From positions 5,166 through 69,165 of the forward strand of contig CAJFQY010000004.1 in the NCBI GenBank assembly GCA_904419315.1: a DNA stretch of 64,000 nt, read 5' to 3'. Origin of the DNA: Zongyangia gallinarum (GTDB taxonomy: Bacteria; Bacillota; Clostridia; Oscillospirales; Ruminococcaceae). Numbering within the stretch: position 1 is the stretch's first letter; every line of letters begins with the position of its first letter. The notes beneath the pieces were generated by a model. That model was not told the origin of the DNA and searched no databases. It was given only the letters and a program-made list of their open reading frames with translations. Made by a program: the position numbers and the translations under genes. Below are positions 40,521-49,482 of this stretch, in pieces.

Positions 40521-41984
40521 ATGAAGCTGAGTCAATTGCTCCAGGCGATCGGTTCTCAACAGACCTGTGCTGACTGTGAAATCAATCAGGTTACCTGCGA
40601 TTCCCGCAGGGTAGAGAAGGATAGTTTGTTTGTCTGTATCAAGGGACTCAAATTCGACGGACACGACCATGCCAAAAAGGCCATCGAAGGGGGAGCGGCT
40701 GCCATCGTGTGCCAGCACCCGCTGGATCTGGGAGAGTTCCCAAACCAATTTGTGGTGGAGGATACCAGAGAGGCCTATGCCCTGCTGTCCGCAGCCATCT
40801 GTGGGAATCCAGCCAAAAGCCTGAAGCTGGTAGGGGTTACCGGTACCAACGGCAAGACCACCATCACCAACCTTATCAAGCACATTCTGGAGAGCGCAGG
40901 CAAAAAGGTGGGGCTGATTGGGACCATTCACAACGAAATCGGGGATATGCGTATCCCGGCAAAGCATACGACGCCGGATCCGGGAGAACTGCATGTCCTG
41001 CTCAAACGGATGCTCAGTGCAGGCTGTGAATACGTGGTGATGGAGGCTTCTTCCCATGCCATGGATCAAAAGCGGCTGTTTGGCTGCGAATTTGAAGCGG
41101 CGGTCTTTACCAATCTGACCCAGGATCATCTGGATTACCATGGAACCATGGAAAACTACTTTGAGGCCAAGGCGAAATTGTTTGAACAGGCAAAAAATCT
41201 GGTCATCAACTATGATGATCCTTATGGACGTCGGCTCATTGAACGCTATCAGGGAAAAAAATCAATGGTTACCTATGCCGTTGACGACGACAGAGCGGAC
41301 TTTGTAGCGAAAAATATCAAGTTCGAGCTTTCTTCCAATAAATTTGCCTTGGTGGGCAATGGTGTTATCGCCAGGGTCAACTTTTGTATGCCCGGCCGTT
41401 TTTCGGTGGAAAACGCCTTAGCCGCCGCTTGTGCCTGCATGGCGCTGGGCCTCAGTTTTGAGGAGGCGGTGAATGGCCTCAACACCTGCACCGGAGTCCG
41501 CGGCCGCACCGAGGTGTTGGATACGGGAGACAACGATTTTACGATTATCTGCGACTATGCTCATTCTCCAGACGGGCTGGAAAAGGTGATGGCAGCACTG
41601 AAGCAACTGCATCCCAAACGGCTGGTAGCCCTCTTTGGATGCGCTGGCAACCGAGATCGGACCAAACGCCCCAAGATGACAGCAGCGGTAGCCAAATATG
41701 CTGATTTTGCCATTTTTACATCAGATAATCCCAGGGATGAGGATCCTATGCAGATTATCGAAGACGGACTTCCCGGGTTTGAGGAATATAAGATTCCTTA
41801 TATAGTAATTGTGGACCGCTATCAGGCCATTCAGTGGGCGCTGGAGCATGCGCAGCCCGGAGATCTGTTAGTATTGGCCGGCAAAGGGCATGAAGATTAC
41901 CAGGTACTAGACTTCGGTACCATTGGATTTGATGAGCATGAAATTGTCAAAGACCTGCTGGAAAGAAAACAAAAGGAAAAATAG
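40521..41984 (+). CDS. murE: UDP-MurNAc-tripeptide synthetase MurE
   Basis: 487 aa Mur ligase that adds the third residue to UDP-MurNAc-L-Ala-D-Glu. ATP loop GVTGTNGKTTITNL, EASSHAMDQ, and the diaminopimelate-specific motif DNPRDEDP at 402-409, so meso-DAP rather than lysine is the predicted substrate. ATG follows AGGAGGG. It starts the Mur ligase part of the cluster and is intact. Confidence 0.97.
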   Translation: MKLSQLLQAIGSQQTCADCEINQVTCDSRRVEKDSLFVCIKGLKFDGHDHAKKAIEGGAAAIVCQHPLDLGEFPNQFVVEDTREAYALLSAAICGNPAKSLKLVGVTGTNGKTTITNLIKHILESAGKKVGLIGTIHNEIGDMRIPAKHTTPDPGELHVLLKRMLSAGCEYVVMEASSHAMDQKRLFGCEFEAAVFTNLTQDHLDYHGTMENYFEAKAKLFEQAKNLVINYDDPYGRRLIERYQGKKSMVTYAVDDDRADFVAKNIKFELSSNKFALVGNGVIARVNFCMPGRFSVENALAAACACMALGLSFEEAVNGLNTCTGVRGRTEVLDTGDNDFTIICDYAHSPDGLEKVMAALKQLHPKRLVALFGCAGNRDRTKRPKMTAAVAKYADFAIFTSDNPRDEDPMQIIEDGLPGFEEYKIPYIVIVDRYQAIQWALEHAQPGDLLVLAGKGHEDYQVLDFGTIGFDEHEIVKDLLERKQKEK

Positions 41985-42045
41985 AGGATAAAATATACTA
42001 AAAGTATTAAATTTTTTGGAAGATATCCGGGAAATGGGGGAGACT

Positions 42046-43416
42046 ATGGAAAAGATGACCGTCCGGGAAATTGCCGGCGTTCTGGGAGCTTCTTATGGAA
42101 GTGACGGAGAGGTGCTGGAAATCAGCACCGACACCCGGACCATCCAGCCGGGCAGCCTGTTTGTCGCGCTGGTAGGGGAGCGTTTTGACGGCCATGGATT
42201 TCTTGCCAAGGCTTTTGAAGCAGGGGCTGTAGCCTGTGTGGCCCAGCACCCAGTAGAGACGGGAAATCCACTGTGGGATCAAAATATCCTGGTAGTTGCG
42301 GATACTCAGCGGGCCCTTTTGGACATAGCCTCCTATTACCGGCAGCGGTTTTCCTTCCACTGTGTAGGTATCACCGGCAGTGTGGGGAAGACAACGACCA
42401 AGGATATGACGGCGGCGGTTCTGATGAGCCGATATAAGACGCTCAAAACCCTGGGCAATGAAAACAATGAAATCGGACTGCCTAGGACGGTTATGCGTCT
42501 TACAAAATCCACCCAGGCGGCGGTTTTTGAAATGGGTATGTGCGGTTTTGGAGAAATCCGCGATTTGACCTTATGTGTCCGTCCCGATATTGGGGTAATT
42601 ACCACCATTGGCGTATCCCATATGCAACAGCTGGGATCCAGAGAAAATATCCTGAAGGCCAAAACGGAAATTTGTGACGGCATGGCGGAGGGAGCGCCGC
42701 TTCTCATCAACGGAGACAACGATCTGCTTCAAAACTACCGGAATCGACATTGTAATGTGGTAAAATATGGAATTGACTCGCCTGACTGTGCTATCCGGGC
42801 AATCGATATTCACGAAGCAGGGGAGAATATCCATTTTTCTATCCAGTTTGAGGGGAACAGTTACCCATGTACCCTGCCTTGTATTGGTCGGCACAATGTT
42901 CTCAACGCCCTGGCGGCTTTTGGGGTAGGTGTATACTGCCAGATTCCTCCGCAGGTTTGTGCGGATGCTCTGTCGGCCTATGAGCCTTCAGGGATGCGGC
43001 AGAGGATGCGGCAATGCCGTGGCGTCACTTTGGTGGAAGATTGCTACAACGCCAGCCCTGACTCCATGCGGGCGGCCATTACTACCCTGCGGGGAATGGA
43101 GTGCAGGGGAAAGAAAAGGATGGTCCTGGCGGATATGCTGGAGCTGGGAGATATTTCCGAAGAGGCTCACCGCCAGATCGGAACCTTTGCCGCGGAAAAT
43201 AATATTGATGCCCTTTACTGCTACGGCAATGAAGCGAAGTACTTAGCGGATGAAGCGAAGAAGGCCGGTATCGCCCGGTGTATTCATTTTCAAGATAAAG
43301 CATCCTTGGCAGAGCTTCTCAGAAGCGAGACCAAGGAGGGGGATATCCTCTGGATTAAAGGAAGCCGGGGGATGAAGCTAGAAGACGTAATTTCAAGGTT
43401 CTGCGAGGAGTGTTAA
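42046..43416 (+). CDS. murF: UDP-MurNAc-pentapeptide synthetase MurF
   Basis: 456 aa. Adds D-Ala-D-Ala to the UDP-MurNAc-tripeptide. ATP loop GITGSVGKTTTKDM, then NENNEIGLPRTV and the C-terminal ligase domain with EDCYNASPDSMRAA. ATG 42046 follows GGGGGAG; an upstream in-frame start at 42016 has no site. It is 61 bp after murE and 4 bp before mraY. Confidence 0.97.
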   Translation: MEKMTVREIAGVLGASYGSDGEVLEISTDTRTIQPGSLFVALVGERFDGHGFLAKAFEAGAVACVAQHPVETGNPLWDQNILVVADTQRALLDIASYYRQRFSFHCVGITGSVGKTTTKDMTAAVLMSRYKTLKTLGNENNEIGLPRTVMRLTKSTQAAVFEMGMCGFGEIRDLTLCVRPDIGVITTIGVSHMQQLGSRENILKAKTEICDGMAEGAPLLINGDNDLLQNYRNRHCNVVKYGIDSPDCAIRAIDIHEAGENIHFSIQFEGNSYPCTLPCIGRHNVLNALAAFGVGVYCQIPPQVCADALSAYEPSGMRQRMRQCRGVTLVEDCYNASPDSMRAAITTLRGMECRGKKRMVLADMLELGDISEEAHRQIGTFAAENNIDALYCYGNEAKYLADEAKKAGIARCIHFQDKASLAELLRSETKEGDILWIKGSRGMKLEDVISRFCEEC

Positions 43417-43420
43417 GGCA

Positions 43421-44434
43421 ATGATGAGCTCTCTGTCAACGGTAGTCTCTGCGGTCGTCGGCTTTGGTCTGACGGCGCTGATCGGCATATGGTTTATACC
43501 CTTTCTCAGAAAGGTGCATTATGGCCAGACCATCAATGATATCGGCCCCACCTGGCACAAAAACAAACAGGGAACCCCGACCATGGGGGGAATTATGTTT
43601 ATCATCGGAGTTGTCATTGCTGTGGCAGCAGGAGTTGGTATCTTAAATGCACAGACCGGTGTCCTCTCAAATCCTAGCTATACCGTGCAGAATACCCGGC
43701 TAATTGCGGGCCTTGTTATGGCGTTGTGTTTTGGCTTTATGGGCTTTATCGACGACTACATCAAGGTGGTGAAAAAGCGCAACCTGGGTCTGACGGCCAA
43801 GCAAAAACTGGTGATGCAGTTTCTCATTGCCATTCTCTACCTGCTGACCCTCTATTTGGCTGGAGACAGAAGCACAATGCTCTGGTTCCCAATTATCGGT
43901 TATCTGGATTTTGGCGTGTTTTATTACCCACTGATGGTGCTGTTCATTGTATTTATCGTCAATGCGGTGAATCTGACCGATGGCATCGACGGGCTGGCTG
44001 CCTCTGTGACTTTCGTGGCGGCCATTGGTTTTATGCTGATTACCATGATCATGGGATTTGCCGGCATGGGGATTATGGCCACGGCTCTGGCTGGTGCCTG
44101 CATTGGTTTCCTTGTATGGAATTTTCATCCTGCCAAGGTCTTTATGGGAGATACCGGCTCCATGTTTCTTGGAGGCATGGTGGTGGCATTAGCTTTTGGC
44201 GTAGGCCTGCCAGTGATTCTGGTTTTGGTGGGGATTCTGTATATTATTGAAGCGCTCTCGGTGGTCATTCAGGTTACCAGCTTTAAGCTCACCGGAAAAC
44301 GTGTCTTTAAAATGAGCCCCATCCACCACCACTTTGAAATGTCGGGATACAGCGAGGTCAAAATCGTTGCGCTATTTTCCTTGATTACCCTGATTGGATG
44401 TGCCCTTGCGGTGCTCGCAGTATGGGCTATGTAA
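43421..44434 (+). CDS. mraY: Phospho-MurNAc-pentapeptide transferase MraY
   Basis: 337 aa membrane enzyme that makes lipid I from undecaprenyl phosphate. Ten membrane helices; catalytic signatures GTPTMGG, FIDDYIKVVKKRNLGL, NLTDGIDGL and the histidine motif SPIHHHFEMSG are all present. It starts 4 bp after the murF stop. In most Firmicutes murD follows mraY; here the next gene is ftsW. Confidence 0.97.
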   Translation: MMSSLSTVVSAVVGFGLTALIGIWFIPFLRKVHYGQTINDIGPTWHKNKQGTPTMGGIMFIIGVVIAVAAGVGILNAQTGVLSNPSYTVQNTRLIAGLVMALCFGFMGFIDDYIKVVKKRNLGLTAKQKLVMQFLIAILYLLTLYLAGDRSTMLWFPIIGYLDFGVFYYPLMVLFIVFIVNAVNLTDGIDGLAASVTFVAAIGFMLITMIMGFAGMGIMATALAGACIGFLVWNFHPAKVFMGDTGSMFLGGMVVALAFGVGLPVILVLVGILYIIEALSVVIQVTSFKLTGKRVFKMSPIHHHFEMSGYSEVKIVALFSLITLIGCALAVLAVWAM

Positions 44435-44479
44435 ATTTTTCAGTTATACAAATTAAGAAAACTGGGAGGTCACGAGGCT

Positions 44480-45607
44480 TTGCAAGAAAAAAAACTTAAA
44501 AAACTAAAAAAAGGCCCCATCGATCTGACCTTCCTGATTTTGGTACTGGTTCTCGTTATCTTTGGCCTCATCATGCTTTTTTCCGCTAGTTACGCCTACG
44601 CCTACTATCATGAAGGCGATAGCTTTTTCTATATCAAACGGCAGCTGTTATGGGCTACCCTTGGCATTATTGCCATGATTTTCTTCTGTAACTTTGACTA
44701 TCATTTTTTCCATCGTTTGGCTTTCCCAATTTATGCAGTGGCTATCTTGCTATTGGTTGTTGTATTGTTCATGCCGGAATTCAACGGGGCCAGGCGATGG
44801 ATCAATCTAGGATTTGGAACCTTTCAGCCCTCCGAAATTGCAAAATTCGCTGTCATAGTCACCTTTGCCCAGCTCATTGCCATTAACGGGAATAAGATGA
44901 GTACCTTCAAATATGGTACGCTTCCCTTTGTTATACTTCTCGCGGTTATTGTAGGGTTAATGCTTTTGGAACCCCACCTTTCCGGAAGCATTCTGATTCT
45001 TTCCATCGGCTGTATTATGATGATTGCGGGTGGGACCAATCTGAAATGGTTTGCCCTCGCCGGTGGCTTGGTTGCGGTTACTGTTTTGGTAGCGCTTTTT
45101 GTCCCGGGTTTGGTAGACTACGCCATGAGCCGTGTTGAATACTGGATCGACCCATTTTCTGATCCGCAGGGTAAGGGATTTCAGACCATTCAGTCCCTCT
45201 TAGCTATAGGATCTGGTGGGTTGATGGGGTTGGGCTTAGGCAATTCCAGGCAAAAATATCTTTATATTCCAGAGCCGCAAAATGATTTTGTTTTTTCCAT
45301 CGTTTGCGAGGAGTTGGGCTTTATTGGAGCGGCCATTGTTGTGATTCTGTTCGCGCTGCTTGTGTGGCGTGGCTATGTCATTGCCATGCGGGCACCGGAC
45401 AAATTCGGCTCTATGCTGGCACTGGGATGTACTACACAGGTAGGAATCCAGGCTATCTTGAATATTGCGGTTGTCACCAATACTATTCCAAATACAGGTA
45501 TTAGCCTGCCATTTTTCAGCTATGGAGGTACCGCTCTTTGTATGCTGCTGGCAGAGATGGGAATTGTGTTGTCGGTGAGCCGCTACAGTGCATTGGAAAA
45601 GACATAA
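44480..45607 (+). CDS. ftsW: FtsW/SpoVE SEDS glycosyltransferase
   Basis: 375 aa SEDS-family peptidoglycan polymerase. Ten membrane helices, with GARRWINLGFGTFQPSEIAK in the middle, the catalytic-region PEPQNDFVFSIVCEELGF and the closing NTGISLPFFSYGGTAL. TTG start with GGGAGGTCAC as site. It works with the class B PBP at 38142. SpoVE would be equally correct in a spore former; sequence alone does not decide. Confidence 0.95.
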   Translation: MQEKKLKKLKKGPIDLTFLILVLVLVIFGLIMLFSASYAYAYYHEGDSFFYIKRQLLWATLGIIAMIFFCNFDYHFFHRLAFPIYAVAILLLVVVLFMPEFNGARRWINLGFGTFQPSEIAKFAVIVTFAQLIAINGNKMSTFKYGTLPFVILLAVIVGLMLLEPHLSGSILILSIGCIMMIAGGTNLKWFALAGGLVAVTVLVALFVPGLVDYAMSRVEYWIDPFSDPQGKGFQTIQSLLAIGSGGLMGLGLGNSRQKYLYIPEPQNDFVFSIVCEELGFIGAAIVVILFALLVWRGYVIAMRAPDKFGSMLALGCTTQVGIQAILNIAVVTNTIPNTGISLPFFSYGGTALCMLLAEMGIVLSVSRYSALEKT

Positions 45608-45662
45608 GTGAGAAAACCACCGGTCCTTAGCCGGGATTACATCAAGTAAAGGGTGCGTGAAA

Positions 45663-46793
45663 ATGAAAATTTTATTTGCTGGCGGAGGAACTGCGGGCCA
45701 CATCAACCCCGCCATTGCCGTGGCATCCTATATCAAACAGAAGCAGCCGGATAGCCAAATCCTTTTTTGTGGTAACCCTCATGGAATGGAAGCTTCCCTG
45801 GTTCCCAAGGCGGGATTTGACTTTACCCCCATCAAGGTTAAGGGTTTTCAACGGCAGATTAACCTGCGCAATATCAAGAATAACGCCATGGCGGTGGCTT
45901 ATCTTGCCACTTCCGGCGCCCGGGCTCGGCAGATTATCAAAGATTTTTCCCCTGACATTGTCATGGGAACCGGCGGTTATGTCAGCGGTCCGGTGGTGCG
46001 CAAAGCTGCCCAGATGGGGATTAAGACAGTGACCCATGAGCAAAACGCTTTTCCGGGTGTCACCACCAAGCTATTGTCGAAACATGTGGATAAGATCCTA
46101 CTGGCGGTGCCGGAAGCCAAGAAATACCTGGGAGATTGTGATGACCGCTGTGTTGTCACAGGCAACCCTATCCGCGGCAGCGTGCTCAAGGCGGACCGGG
46201 ATATTTCCCGCATTGAGTTGGGAATTCCGGACGATAAGGTGTGTATCCTATCCTTTGGAGGAAGTCTCGGGGCCCGGCGGATTAACGAAGCGATTGCCGA
46301 TCTGATGGCATGGCACTACAAAAGAGGAAAGATTTGGCACATTCACGCAACCGGATCTTATGGGGTAGAGCTATTCCCAGCTTTGCTCAAGGAAAAAGGG
46401 GTGGATGTAAGCGGCTGCAGAAACATCTCTATTCGAGAGTATATCGACGACATGCCGCGATGTCTTGCCGCAGCGGATCTGGTCATTTCCAGAGCCGGCG
46501 CTATTACCCTATCGGAAATCGAAGCGGCGGGCCGGGCTTCGATTCTCATCCCTTCTCCCAATGTGGCGGAAAATCATCAGTATCATAACGCCATGGCCCT
46601 TTATAACCGTAACGCCGCTGTGGTCATTGAGGAAAAGGATTTGACAGGAGAGATGCTCTGCAAACAGGTGGAGGAACTGATCTCCGATCCCTTTACCTTG
46701 CGCCATTTGGGAAATAATGCGCGCTCTATGGCTATTATTGATTCCAATGAGAGAATCTATCGGGAAATATTAAAGCTATTGAAAGACAGATAA
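45663..46793 (+). CDS. murG: UDP-GlcNAc:lipid I GlcNAc transferase MurG
   Basis: 376 aa GT28 enzyme that makes lipid II on the inner membrane face. N-terminal loop LFAGGGTAGHINPAIA, VMGTGGYVSGPV, VTHEQNAFPG, and the UDP-GlcNAc site ISRAGAITLSEIEAAG with the closing PSPNVAENHQYHNA are typical. ATG 45663 is preceded by AAAGGGTGCGTGAAA, an initiation region repeated word for word before murA; a GTG at 45657 is also possible. Confidence 0.96.
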   Translation: MKILFAGGGTAGHINPAIAVASYIKQKQPDSQILFCGNPHGMEASLVPKAGFDFTPIKVKGFQRQINLRNIKNNAMAVAYLATSGARARQIIKDFSPDIVMGTGGYVSGPVVRKAAQMGIKTVTHEQNAFPGVTTKLLSKHVDKILLAVPEAKKYLGDCDDRCVVTGNPIRGSVLKADRDISRIELGIPDDKVCILSFGGSLGARRINEAIADLMAWHYKRGKIWHIHATGSYGVELFPALLKEKGVDVSGCRNISIREYIDDMPRCLAAADLVISRAGAITLSEIEAAGRASILIPSPNVAENHQYHNAMALYNRNAAVVIEEKDLTGEMLCKQVEELISDPFTLRHLGNNARSMAIIDSNERIYREILKLLKDR

Positions 46794-46893
46794 CAGTTTT
46801 TGAAAATAGAGTATAAACCATTTAAAATTGGAAAAGTAATTGATCATTCACTGGGAAATCCCTTCGAAAGCCTGGAAATCGCTATGCACAAAG

Positions 46894-46985
46894 CTTTGCA
46901 CCCCTGCATAGGATAACTGTGCAAGGGTGATCGTCCGATGCACCATAGAATTACCGCTCTCCCTGAGAACAGGACGGATCCACCC
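46894..46985 (+). promoter_or_regulatory. Foldable leader upstream of murA
   Basis: The 225-base gap between murG and murA can form CTTTGCAC (46894-46901) with GTGCAAGG (46919-46926), and a longer helix GGGT-GATC-GTCC (46925-46936) with GGAC-GATC-ACCC (46972-46985, two single-base bulges). The two helices share two bases. No known riboswitch pattern is recognised, and there is no terminator. Confidence 0.4.
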
Positions 46986-47018
46986 TGCCTTTGTATTTGG
47001 GCGAAAGGGTGCGTGAAA

Positions 47019-48272
47019 ATGTCGAGATTAATTGTTGAGGGCGGCCGCAAAATCGAGGGAGAAATCAGAATGCAGGGGGCCAAAAACAGCGTCCTGCCGA
47101 TTTTGGCCGCTACCCTTTTATGTGAGGGCCGAAGCATCCTACATAACTGCCCCCGCCTATCCGATGTGGATGCTGCCGTACAAATTTTGGAATACTTGGG
47201 ATGCCAGGTCAAAAGGGCAGGAGATACTTTGACTGTGCTTCCGGATACGGTCTGCCGCAGCGATATCCCAGATGACCTAATGAGGGAGATGCGATCTTCC
47301 ATCGTGTTTTTGGGGGCGATTATCGCCCGTTGTCAAAAGGCGGCCATTTCCTATCCAGGAGGCTGTGAATTGGGGCCAAGACCTATTGATCTGCATCTAC
47401 AGGCTTTGCGGAAGTTAGGCACAGATATCGTAGAGGAACAGGGATTTCTTGACTGTGTCAGCCACGGCAGGCTGAAAGGCGCCAAGATCGTACTGTCCTT
47501 TCCCAGCGTTGGCGCTACCGAAAATATTATGCTGGCGGCGGTGACTGCTAAGGGGACCACAGAAATTATTAATGCGGCCAGAGAACCCGAAATTGTGGAT
47601 CTGGCAGCTTTCCTGAGCGAATGCGGGGCAAAAATCAAAGGGGCTGGAGAAGGCACCATTGAAATCACCGGTGTGGAAACCTTGAAAGGCTCAGAACATA
47701 ACGTAATTCCTGACCGGATTGTCGCAGCCACCTATCTAAGTTGTGCGGCGATTACGGGAGGCCGCCTGTCCCTCATGGAATGCTGTCCCGATCATCTGAA
47801 AGCAGTGCTCCCTCTATTTGAGGAATCCGGGTGTCAGCTGGAATATGGTAAGGATTATATTTCTATCGAAAGATCCGCTTCACTCAAGCCCCTGCGCCTG
47901 GTGAGAACCATGCCGTATCCAGGCTTTCCCACTGACGCGCAGGCGCCTGTGATGGCCCTTTCCACCTTGGCAGGGGGAACGACTATTTTTGTAGAAAATA
48001 TCTTTGAAAACCGATATAAGCACGCCTATGAACTAATGCGAATGGGCGCTGATATTAAAATAGAAGGCCGTGTGGCAGTGGTGGAGGGTGTCTCATCCCT
48101 TCATGGTGCACAGGTATGCGCAACAGATCTGCGGGGCGGAGCGGCGCTGATGACAGCGGCGCTGGCGGCCCAGGGAGAAACAGTGATCACCGGAATCCAC
48201 CACATTGACAGAGGCTATGAGACAATAGAAAAAGTTTTGACATCAGTAGGAGCAAGAGTAAAAAGAGAGTAG
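47019..48272 (+). CDS. murA: UDP-GlcNAc 1-carboxyvinyltransferase MurA
   Basis: 417 aa enzyme of the first committed step of peptidoglycan synthesis and the fosfomycin target. Start LIVEGGRKIEGEIRMQGAKN, catalytic Cys116 in YPGGCELGPRPIDLH, and the C-terminal MPYPGFPTDAQAPVMAL motif. I start at ATG 47019, which gives the normal N terminus; an in-frame ATG at 46938 would add 27 unlikely residues. The initiation region matches that of murG. The sensitive Cys is kept, so fosfomycin resistance by this residue is not predicted. Confidence 0.96.
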   Translation: MSRLIVEGGRKIEGEIRMQGAKNSVLPILAATLLCEGRSILHNCPRLSDVDAAVQILEYLGCQVKRAGDTLTVLPDTVCRSDIPDDLMREMRSSIVFLGAIIARCQKAAISYPGGCELGPRPIDLHLQALRKLGTDIVEEQGFLDCVSHGRLKGAKIVLSFPSVGATENIMLAAVTAKGTTEIINAAREPEIVDLAAFLSECGAKIKGAGEGTIEITGVETLKGSEHNVIPDRIVAATYLSCAAITGGRLSLMECCPDHLKAVLPLFEESGCQLEYGKDYISIERSASLKPLRLVRTMPYPGFPTDAQAPVMALSTLAGGTTIFVENIFENRYKHAYELMRMGADIKIEGRVAVVEGVSSLHGAQVCATDLRGGAALMTAALAAQGETVITGIHHIDRGYETIEKVLTSVGARVKRE

Positions 48273-48292
48273 AGCTCGAGCGGAGGTCAAAA

Positions 48293-49297
48293 GTGGGAAG
48301 TGTAAAGAAAAAGGCGAACAGGCTGCAAAATATGCAGGACCAGGCAAGGGCATCCAATGGACGCAGACATCGGAAAAAGCACAAGAAGAATAACACCATT
48401 CTTTATGTGTTGCTGATGATCTTCGTCCTTGGTGCAGGGATTTATCTGACCTTTAATGTATTTTTTAAGGTCGAGAGCTTTGCGGTGTCCGGGTCGGATA
48501 AGTATTCGACCAACCAGGTGATACAGGCGACCCAGATTCAGATTGGGGACAACCTGTTCAAAATTGATACCAATGAGGTGGCAAAGCGAATTTCTGAAAC
48601 ATTGCCTTACATAGAGTCCGCCAAAGTTACCCGCAAACTGCCTTCGGTGCTCTCTGTTGAACTGACAGAAGCAGAGGTTATCGGCGCAGTAAAGACTGGG
48701 GAGACTTACTGCTTAATTAGTCAGGGCGGCAAGATTTTGGAAACAGGGGTAACTTCTCCGCCGTCAAATGTAGCAGTCGTCAGCGGTTTGGATATGGCGA
48801 CACCTCAGGTAGGGCAGTATCTGACAGAAGGGGACGATCCTACGCGAATCCAGATTCTCAATCAATTGATCGCGGCGCTGACCCAATACGGGATGGTGGA
48901 AAATATCAATGTCATCGATGTCACAGATACACTGAATCTTTATCTGGTCTACAAAAACGCCATTAAGATAGAACTAGGGTCTCAGGCAGAATTGGAATAC
49001 AAAATTAATTTTGTCAGCCAGGTGCTTAAACAGGAAAATATTGAAAACCAGGAAGGTATCATCGACGCTAGCGGGGCAGTAGATCAGGATCAGCCCAATG
49101 TCCGCTTCCGAGCCGGGGATTTTGATGAGATCATGGGGACGGTAACTACTCCACCGGTAACTGCATCACCGGAAGAGAGCACGGATACGTCGGAACCGGA
49201 TTCCTCGGTACCAGATGATTCCCAGGATGCTTCCTCACAGGCTTCGTCCACGACTTCAGATACGGATAATACATCCCAGAGCGCGGCATCAACCTAA
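48293..49297 (+). CDS. divIB: DivIB/FtsQ-type division protein
   Basis: 334 aa bitopic protein. A very basic cytoplasmic N terminus is followed by one membrane helix (ILYVLLMIFVLGAGIYLTF, about residues 36-56), the POTRA domain (FKVESFAVSGSDKYSTNQV), the FtsQ beta domain, and a disordered Ser/Thr/Asp-rich tail of about 50 residues. It is a member of the divisome with FtsL. GTG start after CGGAGGTC. The acidic tail is longer than in Bacillus DivIB. Confidence 0.9.
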   Translation: MGSVKKKANRLQNMQDQARASNGRRHRKKHKKNNTILYVLLMIFVLGAGIYLTFNVFFKVESFAVSGSDKYSTNQVIQATQIQIGDNLFKIDTNEVAKRISETLPYIESAKVTRKLPSVLSVELTEAEVIGAVKTGETYCLISQGGKILETGVTSPPSNVAVVSGLDMATPQVGQYLTEGDDPTRIQILNQLIAALTQYGMVENINVIDVTDTLNLYLVYKNAIKIELGSQAELEYKINFVSQVLKQENIENQEGIIDASGAVDQDQPNVRFRAGDFDEIMGTVTTPPVTASPEESTDTSEPDSSVPDDSQDASSQASSTTSDTDNTSQSAAST

Positions 49298-49482
49298 GTA
49301 GATATTGTTTGACTTAATTATTTATGAAAAAAATACAGTTTTTCCCCAGGGGTTCTTGAAATTATGCGTAGAATCTGTTAAATTATAATGTAAATGAAGA
49401 TGTTCTATATCTTGTATTTTTTTGACTGATACTGATTGTGACATAATGATATAGTATTTGGTTTTTAGGAGGAAAGCATCAC

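Noticed and set aside
42016..42045. Upstream start of murF
   Set aside because: No ribosome-binding site; GGGGGAG before ATG 42046 gives the normal N terminus.
46938..47018. Upstream start of murA giving 27 extra residues
   Set aside because: The extra residues (Cys/Pro-rich) are not part of MurA, and the good initiation region is at 47019.
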